From Campylobacterales bacterium (lineage in GTDB: Bacteria; Campylobacterota; Campylobacteria; Campylobacterales; QNZT01), in the NCBI GenBank assembly GCA_027023405.1, contig JALVVN010000024.1, positions 65,585 to 104,779 on the forward strand: a stretch of DNA of 39,195 nt. Reading direction: 5' to 3'. The first letter of the stretch is position 1. Each line of letters starts with the position of its first letter. Positions 33,565 to 39,195 of the stretch are shown piece by piece. Under the pieces are notes generated by a model that saw only the letters and a list, made by a program, of their open reading frames with translations, was not told the origin of the DNA and did no database searches. The translations under genes and the position numbers were made by a program.

Positions 33565-34527
33565 CTATTTGATCCCCATTTCGACAAGATCGTGAATATG
33601 AATAATACCAAGTATTCGGTCATTTTCATCTGTGACGATGAGATGTTGAACCTTTTGTGATTCGATGATCTTGAGTGCGTCGCTTGCTAGCATCGCGGTA
33701 TTGTTGATAGTTTTGGGTGAGGTGGTCGCGTAGTCTAGCACCGGTAGATCAAGGCTAAAATCCTCTCTCATGAGCGCTCGTCGCAGATCCCCGTCGGTAA
33801 AGATCCCCGCAAGTTTTCTATCGCCGTTTTGGAGGATCACTGCCCCCAGTCGTCCTTCACTCATCGTAATGATAGCCTCTTTGAGCGGTGTCTCTTGTGT
33901 AACGATCGGCAGATCCTCTTTTCGCATCACATCATCGATCTTGACAAAGAGTCGTTTGCCCAGTGACCCTCCCGGATGAAAAGAGGCAAAATCCTCTTTT
34001 TGAAAATCTCGTCGATTCATCAAAGCTACCGCCAACGCATCGCCTAGTGCCATCGTAAGTGTGGTCGAGGAGGTGGGAGCGGCATTGAGCGGGCATGCCT
34101 CTTTTGTAACATGAATGCTTAAAAAGAGATCGCTGTTTTTTGCCAAAGTCGAATCGGGATTTCCCGCCATGCCGATCAGTTGGACACCGAGGCGCTTGAT
34201 GTGCGGAACCATTTTGATAAGCTCTTCACTCTCCCCACTGTAACTGATCGCCAAGACACAATCCTCTCTATCGATCATTCCCAGATCACCGTGCATCGCT
34301 TCGGTTGGATGCAAAAAGAAGCTACTCGTTCCCGTACTGGCAAAGGTTGCCGCCATTTTCGATCCCACTAGACCGCTTTTGCCTACGCCTGTGATAATCA
34401 GCTTGCCTTTTGTGTGGTAGATCGTCTCGATGATAGCATCGAGATCGCTACCGAGATTGGTAGCGGCTCGTTCAAGCTCTTTGGCTTCGGTGAGGAGAAC
34501 CTCTTGTGCGATTGCTTGATAATTCAC
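33565..34527 (-). CDS. kdsD: Arabinose-5-phosphate isomerase KdsD/KpsF
   Basis: This 320-residue enzyme converts ribulose 5-phosphate to arabinose 5-phosphate, the precursor of Kdo in LPS. The SIS domain has GVGKSGLVGSKMAATFASTG and AISYSGESEEL. Two CBS domains follow, with DGDLRRAL in the first. GTG at 34527 is chosen because AGGAG lies about 6 bases ahead, while TTG at 34530 is only 3 bases away. The ribosome site overlaps the rnj stop codon. Confidence 0.93.
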   Translation of the reverse strand: MNYQAIAQEVLLTEAKELERAATNLGSDLDAIIETIYHTKGKLIITGVGKSGLVGSKMAATFASTGTSSFFLHPTEAMHGDLGMIDREDCVLAISYSGESEELIKMVPHIKRLGVQLIGMAGNPDSTLAKNSDLFLSIHVTKEACPLNAAPTSSTTLTMALGDALAVALMNRRDFQKEDFASFHPGGSLGKRLFVKIDDVMRKEDLPIVTQETPLKEAIITMSEGRLGAVILQNGDRKLAGIFTDGDLRRALMREDFSLDLPVLDYATTSPKTINNTAMLASDALKIIESQKVQHLIVTDENDRILGIIHIHDLVEMGIK

Positions 34528-34536
34528 CAAACGCTC

Positions 34537-36576
34537 CTACATCAAAAAGATAGTCGGAACGATGGTCGGATACTTCTTCTTTTTGCGGAAGATATGTTTG
34601 CGTACGATTTGGCGAATGGAGTTTTCGATCACTCTCTGGTCGCGCATCACATCATCGTTGGCATTGATGAGGAAGTTGTCCAAGATATCCTCAATCTCTT
34701 TGGAGAAGGCTTTGTCTCGCTTATCAGGTACGATGCCGTAGGTACGCACGATCGCTTTATTGATAAGTTTTTTGGACTGTTTCTCGATCTGTGCGACGAT
34801 CATGACAACGCCGTTTTCTGCAAGATTTTGACGATCGATGATGATGTCGTCATCAATCTGCTTGTTGAGTTGGTTGTCAATATAAGTTTTGCCTGATTTG
34901 ACACTCCCCACTTTTTTAATATATCGCGGGGTGATTTCTATCTGATCGCCGTCACTCATTAGATAAGTATTTTTAGGATTGACACCGCATGCGACACCGG
35001 TGGCTCTGTGTTTGTGGATGTGGTTGTATTCACCGTGAACCGGCAGGAAAAATTTCGGCTTAACAAGGCGCAACATCAACTTTTGCTCCTCCATCGCGGC
35101 GTGACCGGAGACATGGATCTCGCTAAAGTCTTGATAAGCCACTTTCGCACCCGCTTTGATGAGGTGGTTCATCACGCGTGAGACACTCGCTTCATTGCCG
35201 GGAATCGCTTTAGCGGAGATGATGATCTGATCGCTGGGTTTGATCTTGATATGGCGATGTTCATTGATACTCATACGATAGAGTGCACTCATCGTCTCGC
35301 CCTGACTTCCTGTGGTAACGATCAGTACTTCACGATCGTCGTAGGTATTGACCTCGTGAGGTTCGATAAAGATTCGCTTATCGAGATCGACATAGCCGAG
35401 TTCGATCGCGATATCGAGGTTTCGCTCCATACTTCGCCCGATGACACACACTTTTCTGCCATATTTGATACCGTGCTTGATCGCTTGATAGACCCTGTGA
35501 ATGTTGGAGGAGAAGGTGGACATGATGACACGCCCTTTTGCTCCTGAGAAGATTTTGTCAAAAGTAGGACCGACAGTGGCTTCCGACTTGGTAATTCCTT
35601 CGCGATAGGAGTTGGTACTATCGCTAAAGAGTGCGACAACACCCTTTTCGCCGTAGTAGGCAAAGCGTGCCAGATCGGTAGGATAGCCGTCGATCGGTGT
35701 ATGATCGATCTTGAAGTCACCGGTATGAATAATCGTTCCCATCGGTGTTGTAATCGCTAGTGATGAGGCATCGATGATGGAGTGGGTGACATGAATCCAC
35801 TCGATCTGAAACTCGCCAATCTCATAGACTTTCCGCTTCTCGATCGGCACAAAGTAGTTTTTCTCTTTTTTGAGTCCATGTTCATTAAACTTATTGGCGA
35901 TCATTCCTAGCGGAAGCGGTGTACCGTAGATGGGAAATTGAAACTGCTTAAAAAAGTAGGGAACCGCACCGATATGGTCTTCATGTGCATGTGTGATGAT
36001 AATCGCTCTCACCTTATCCTTGATCTTTTTGATGTAGGAGAAGTCCGGCACCAAAATATCGACACCGTGCATATCTTCACTTGGGAAACTCATTCCGATA
36101 TCGATAATGATGGCATCCTTCTCTGTCTCCATCACCATAAAGTTTCCACCAATCTCACCCAAACCGCCTAGCGGTGTGACTTTGAGTGTCGCTTTGGTGT
36201 TGAGATTAAAGTTGTCATAGGGTTGCAGTACCTTTTTGTGCACCTCTTTGTTGGCGGCAATCGCCTCTTTCATGCGCATTTCCCAATTCTCATTGCCGAG
36301 TTTTGCAGAAAATTTTTGTGGTTTGCGACGGTTTTTACTGTTGGGTCGGTTGTTGCTATTGCTACTATTATTGCTTCCACCATTACGATTGTTTGGGTTG
36401 TTTTGCCCACCTCTATTGCTGTTGTTTCTGCTTCTGTTTTGATTCGGATTTCTTTTGGCATTTGCCCTAGGTCTTCTATTTTGTCCCGATCGGTTGCCCT
36501 GATCTGAGCTATTTTTTGGTTCTGAAGCGTTATTTTGGGATGCAGAACTGGTTTGGTTGTTATTCTCTTCTTGCAT
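34537..36576 (-). CDS. rnj: Ribonuclease J with long low-complexity N-terminus
   Basis: This 679-residue metallo-beta-lactamase/beta-CASP nuclease processes and degrades RNA, with both endo- and 5'-exonuclease activity in the family. The catalytic motif is HAHEDH (196-201). The first 90 residues are extremely rich in Asn, Arg, Ser, Gln and Gly (RNNSNRGGQNNPNNRNGGSN), probably disordered. Helicobacter RNase J also carries an N-terminal extension. AAGGAAAG lies before the ATG, which directly follows the ksgA stop codon. Confidence 0.94.
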   Translation of the reverse strand: MQEENNNQTSSASQNNASEPKNSSDQGNRSGQNRRPRANAKRNPNQNRSRNNSNRGGQNNPNNRNGGSNNSSNSNNRPNSKNRRKPQKFSAKLGNENWEMRMKEAIAANKEVHKKVLQPYDNFNLNTKATLKVTPLGGLGEIGGNFMVMETEKDAIIIDIGMSFPSEDMHGVDILVPDFSYIKKIKDKVRAIIITHAHEDHIGAVPYFFKQFQFPIYGTPLPLGMIANKFNEHGLKKEKNYFVPIEKRKVYEIGEFQIEWIHVTHSIIDASSLAITTPMGTIIHTGDFKIDHTPIDGYPTDLARFAYYGEKGVVALFSDSTNSYREGITKSEATVGPTFDKIFSGAKGRVIMSTFSSNIHRVYQAIKHGIKYGRKVCVIGRSMERNLDIAIELGYVDLDKRIFIEPHEVNTYDDREVLIVTTGSQGETMSALYRMSINEHRHIKIKPSDQIIISAKAIPGNEASVSRVMNHLIKAGAKVAYQDFSEIHVSGHAAMEEQKLMLRLVKPKFFLPVHGEYNHIHKHRATGVACGVNPKNTYLMSDGDQIEITPRYIKKVGSVKSGKTYIDNQLNKQIDDDIIIDRQNLAENGVVMIVAQIEKQSKKLINKAIVRTYGIVPDKRDKAFSKEIEDILDNFLINANDDVMRDQRVIENSIRQIVRKHIFRKKKKYPTIVPTIFLM

Positions 36577-37422
36577 TCAACTTTCCTTATTATTTATTTT
36601 TCTATTTCTATATTCTATTTTGTTAAACAATAAGTGATAATGCTCGATTGAGAGTTGATGTGGTCTAACACTCTGAGGGAGATCCTGCGCTTGCAAAAAT
36701 GCTACAAGCGTCTCTTTGGGAGCGAGGGGTTGGAGATTTTTGAGTAGGGTCTTTCTCGGGGCGCTAAACGCCTGCCGTAAAAACCGCTGAAACGCTTCAA
36801 AACTCTCCGGCGAGTCAAACAACCCGCTCTCATTCTCTTTGCCTTTGACAAAGGCAGTTCTTTTTTGGATCCTCAGTATGGATGAGGTCACTTTCGGTGG
36901 GGGCTCGAATGCATCGGGCTCTACATCAAAAAGCACCTCAACCTTTGCAATACTATTTGCCAAGATTGCCAGCGAAGAAAAGTTGCGATCACCGCTAGAT
37001 GATGCAAATTTCAATGCTACCTCTTTTTGTACCATCACAAGGATAGACGCACAATTTGTGTCTTCCAGCGCCTTGAGTATGATAGTCGTCGCTATATAGT
37101 AAGGCAGATTTGCAATCAGATGATACTTGCCGGGCAAAAGCAAATCTTGCCACTGCTCAAGCACATCTCTACAAACCAGTGTTAGCTCTCCTGATGCGAT
37201 CGCTTCAGAGAAGTTTCGCTTCAAGATATCACATAACTCTAAGTCAATCTCAAAAGCACTCACGCGTTTTTTACGCTCAAGTAGCTTTTGTGTCAAATCA
37301 CCTAAGCCAGGTCCAATCTCCGCGACAGGCATCGCATCGTTGGGCATCGCTTGGATGATTTTACTCTTTACAGACTCATCTTTGAGAAAATTTTGTCCAT
37401 ATCGCTTCTTTGCTTTGATCAA
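36577..37422 (-). CDS. rsmA: 16S rRNA dimethyladenosine transferase KsgA/RsmA
   Basis: This 281-residue enzyme dimethylates two adjacent adenines near the 3' end of 16S rRNA. The SAM site is EIGPGLGDLTQ and the catalytic NLPYYIAT is intact. YGQNFLKDES is the family opening. A TTG start is used, with AAGGT about 8 bases upstream. It is first in the ksgA-rnj-kdsD-pseudouridine synthase-rarA transcript. The ksgA-rnj-kpsF order resembles that of Helicobacter. Confidence 0.94.
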   Translation of the reverse strand: MIKAKKRYGQNFLKDESVKSKIIQAMPNDAMPVAEIGPGLGDLTQKLLERKKRVSAFEIDLELCDILKRNFSEAIASGELTLVCRDVLEQWQDLLLPGKYHLIANLPYYIATTIILKALEDTNCASILVMVQKEVALKFASSSGDRNFSSLAILANSIAKVEVLFDVEPDAFEPPPKVTSSILRIQKRTAFVKGKENESGLFDSPESFEAFQRFLRQAFSAPRKTLLKNLQPLAPKETLVAFLQAQDLPQSVRPHQLSIEHYHLLFNKIEYRNRKINNKES

Positions 37423-37572
37423 AATCGAGACCTTTATAAAGAGATGGTAACTGTATCAAAAAATTACTTATGTTTTTATAAAATTACAAAATATGCATAA
37501 GATTTGTGTAAGAATTGTCAATATTTTTGATACAATGCTATACTAACACATTATTCTAACAAGGAAGTAAAT

Positions 37573-38082
37573 ATGCTTGACAATCAAGAGATCGAACGCA
37601 TCAAAGCCTATATCAACAAACCCCAATCTGAGCAATTTTATATCGATGCCTTTGAAGCCTATACTACCGGCGGTGTGGAGCAGTTTAAGTGGAAGTGGTC
37701 TTGGTGGGCATTTGGTGGTAGTATCTTTTTTCTCCTCTATCGAAAACTCTATATCGAGGCATTTATCTTCTTTTTGCTTTCATGGCTGATGACTGGATTT
37801 CCGATCGGATCTCTTGTAATATGGGTAGCAAGCGGTGCGGTTTTCCCTTATTTGGTCTTTAAGCGCTACAAAAAAGGCAAAGAGATGATCTTGCAGCGTT
37901 TTGGTGAGGATGAGCCACAAGTATTGTCAGCTTTGAGAGAGTATGGTGGTTATAATCAATGGGCAATCTATCTTGGTGTGTTTGTGAATCTATTGCTACT
38001 TATCGGTTTTGTCTATATGCTGATACTCTTTAGCGGCGCTCCAATGGGAGCAATGCCTATGGGTATGGATATGCCGATCTAA
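37573..38082 (+). CDS. DUF2628-like small membrane protein
   Basis: This 169-residue protein has a soluble N-terminus followed by about three hydrophobic helices (about 45-58, 62-95, 133-152). The WWAFGGSIFFLLYRKLYIEAF segment (quoted to 20: WAFGGSIFFLLYRKLYIEAF) matches DUF2628 membrane proteins. The C-terminus is Met/Pro/Gly-rich (MGAMPMGMDMPI). Function is unknown. AAGGAAG precedes the ATG, and a TACAAT -10 candidate lies at 37531-37536. It is followed by a strong hairpin. Confidence 0.7.
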   Translation: MLDNQEIERIKAYINKPQSEQFYIDAFEAYTTGGVEQFKWKWSWWAFGGSIFFLLYRKLYIEAFIFFLLSWLMTGFPIGSLVIWVASGAVFPYLVFKRYKKGKEMILQRFGEDEPQVLSALREYGGYNQWAIYLGVFVNLLLLIGFVYMLILFSGAPMGAMPMGMDMPI

Positions 38083-38102
38083 TAACTCTCTAGTGTTTCA
38101 GA

Positions 38103-38126
38103 GCGCCAACCGAGTTGGTGCGTTTT
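38103..38126 (+). terminator. Intrinsic terminator after the DUF2628-like gene
   Basis: GCGCCAAC (38103-38110) and GTTGGTGC (38114-38121) form an 8-bp stem with one G-T pair and a 3-base loop, followed by GTTTT. Confidence 0.7.
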
Positions 38127-38342
38127 GTTGCAATGATTAGAGTGCTCTTGGGACATCTTGGAAGAGTTCTCTGAAGGTTCTGTTATAAATAAATGAGTCA
38201 TTGGTTTTTTAGATTTGCAAACAGTTTATATCTCAAAGATATTTTGCTCTAAATAGAGTCAATGAGCGAAAATGTTTTTGAAAGCATCATTGAAAAATAT
38301 GCAGAGATGAACATTGCTCATCCTTCTAATCATAGGCATCTT
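38127..38342. other. Gap with a possible decayed gene
   Basis: No intact gene is supported between the terminator and the rnhB stop codon. One short + strand frame begins at an ATG at 38262 (MSENVFESIIEKYAEMNIAH) and runs 46 residues into the rnhB end. It has no ribosome site. It looks like the start of a lost gene or a chance frame. Confidence 0.3.
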
Positions 38343-38894
38343 TTAAAAATCAAACAAATTCGGCTCCAACTCCTTTACCCGAAATGTCCTTCTGTGTAGT
38401 GCGCAGTAGCCGTGCTTTTTGATCATTTCGATGTGTGCTTTGGTGCCGTAGCCTTTGTGGTTTTCAAAGCCGTATTGGGGGAATTGCTTTGATTGTTCGA
38501 TGATATAGCGATCACGGCTCACTTTGGCGAGGATGCTGGCGGCGGAGACGGCGGGGATGAGGGAGTCGGCTTTGATGAGGGTTTCGATGCCGTCGATACC
38601 AAATGAGGTGTTGCCGTCAAAGATGGTTCGGGTGGGTTTGAGGCGATGGAGGATCTGCTCTATCGATTGTCGGATCGCTTTGGAGAGACCGATCTCATCG
38701 ATGGTGTGGTTGGAGGTAAAGACGATCTCATATCGGCTGTGTGTGGTGATCTCGTCAAAGAGCGCTTCTCGTTTTTTGGGAGTGAGTTTTTTGGAGTCAT
38801 CAAGTGCCTTGATCTCCTTTTGGAGGATCACCCCCGCTACGACTAGTGGTCCCGCCAAACATCCACGCCCCGCTTCATCGATCCCACATACCAT
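38343..38894 (-). CDS. rnhB: Ribonuclease HII
   Basis: This 183-residue enzyme cleaves RNA in RNA-DNA hybrids and at single ribonucleotides. VCGIDEAGRGCLAGPLVVAG carries the catalytic DEAGRG. The later acidic residues lie in IFDGNTSFG and SILAKVSRDRY. HRRTF is the normal C-terminal motif. No clear ribosome site is seen. It is divergent from the AMMECR1 gene. Confidence 0.95.
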   Translation of the reverse strand: MVCGIDEAGRGCLAGPLVVAGVILQKEIKALDDSKKLTPKKREALFDEITTHSRYEIVFTSNHTIDEIGLSKAIRQSIEQILHRLKPTRTIFDGNTSFGIDGIETLIKADSLIPAVSAASILAKVSRDRYIIEQSKQFPQYGFENHKGYGTKAHIEMIKKHGYCALHRRTFRVKELEPNLFDF

Positions 38895-38910
38895 ATTTTA
38901 CGCCCTTTAC

Positions 38911-38940
38911 TTGTTCAATCATTTGAATTTTTGGTATAAT
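38911..38940 (+). promoter_or_regulatory. Promoter of the AMMECR1-domain gene
   Basis: TTGTTC (38911-38916), an 18-bp spacer and TATAAT (38935-38940) precede the ATG at 38975. A start near 38947 leaves a leader of about 28 nt. Confidence 0.55.
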
Positions 38941-38974
38941 TATAGTAGCCAAATCCGACATAAAGGAGGATGAG

Positions 38975-39195
38975 ATGAGAGGGCACTATTTGATAGAGAT
39001 CGCCAAAGAGGCGATCGCGGAGGAGTTGTACAAAAAGCCTCAGATCGACCGAGTCGATCTGCTACACAAATATCCCGATCTTGCACAGCAGGGTGCAGTT
39101 TTTGTCACTATTCAAAAGCGCGGAAATTTGAGAGGGTGTATCGGAAGTCTCGTGGCACATCGTACTCTATTGGATGATCTCATCGCCAATGCCAA
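38975..39195 (+). CDS. AMMECR1-domain protein (AmmeMemoRadiSam protein A-like), partial
   Basis: The frame runs off the window edge after 73 complete codons. It opens MRGHYLIEIAKEAIAEELYK and contains VTIQKRGNLRGCIGSL, the signature of the AMMECR1 domain with its invariant Cys. AAAGGAGG lies 5 bases before the ATG. AMMECR1 proteins often sit with a Memo-like protein and a radical-SAM enzyme, which may follow beyond this window. The function is not established. Confidence 0.85.
   Translation, partial: MRGHYLIEIAKEAIAEELYKKPQIDRVDLLHKYPDLAQQGAVFVTIQKRGNLRGCIGSLVAHRTLLDDLIANA

Noticed and set aside
1-39195. CRISPR array, tRNA or rRNA genes
   Set aside because: No regularly spaced repeats and no T-loop or rRNA signature were found by eye on either strand.

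Overview
The window looks like chromosome of a sulfur-oxidising member of the Campylobacterota (the former Epsilonproteobacteria, Sulfurimonas/Sulfurovum-like). The evidence is a soxCDYZ operon, a futalosine-pathway menaquinone gene (mqnA), RNase J next to ksgA and kdsD, a fabZ-lpxA-clpX-mreB gene string, histidine kinases with the 'GNIAHQWRQPL' H-box, and moderately AT-rich DNA with promoters built on a strong TAtAAT-like -10. The genus assignment is inference from content, not from a marker phylogeny.

Layout. 1-5.6 kb (+): end of an unknown gene, a two-component pair whose regulator carries a RepL-like winged helix, a periplasmic cyclophilin, a cold-shock gene (-) divergent from pyrC, a secreted lysozyme-like protein and an unknown small protein. 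5.6-10.3 kb (-): soxC-soxD-soxY-soxZ followed by a MOSC-domain gene and a DUF302 gene, driven by a recognisable sigma-70 promoter. These periplasmic proteins oxidise thiosulfate-derived sulfane sulfur, with SoxYZ as carrier and SoxCD as sulfane dehydrogenase. The partner soxXAB genes are not in the window. 10.3-14.1 kb (-): ABC-F ATPase ybiT, an ArsC-like protein, two small membrane proteins, an unlisted 55-residue Cys-rich gene, and mqnA. 14.2-16.9 kb (+): a chemoreceptor without a periplasmic sensor, and a Y-family polymerase with a large insertion. 17-22.5 kb: chorismate mutase (-), then bcp-queH and fabZ-lpxA-clpX-mreB (+). 22.5-26.2 kb: carB with a short YrdC-like gene. 26.3-30.1 kb: a secreted EF-hand-like protein, a metallophosphatase, a histone-deacetylase-like hydrolase (-) and an SGNH lipoprotein.

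30.1-31.6 kb is the only clearly accessory segment. It holds a palindromic MITE-like element starting at the stop codon of the lipoprotein gene, a Phd/VapC-type toxin-antitoxin pair with a fully consensus promoter, and an internally deleted IS481-family element with terminal inverted repeats. 31.6-37.4 kb (-) is a tight housekeeping operon, ksgA-rnj-kdsD-pseudouridine synthase-rarA, read in that order. 37.5-39.2 kb has a small membrane protein, a decayed-looking gap, rnhB (-) and the start of an AMMECR1-domain gene.

Most of the window is ordinary core genome. The items most worth a second look are the response regulator with a plasmid-replication-type (RepL) output domain, the 162-bp palindromic element at 30110-30271, the deleted IS481 element with an SD-masking hairpin, the SoxY variant carrier motif (GGCEG), the soxZ-MOSC linkage, and several unusual domain sizes (DinB insertion, QueH extension, short YrdC). 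I found no CRISPR array, tRNA or rRNA, and no convincing new multi-gene defence system.
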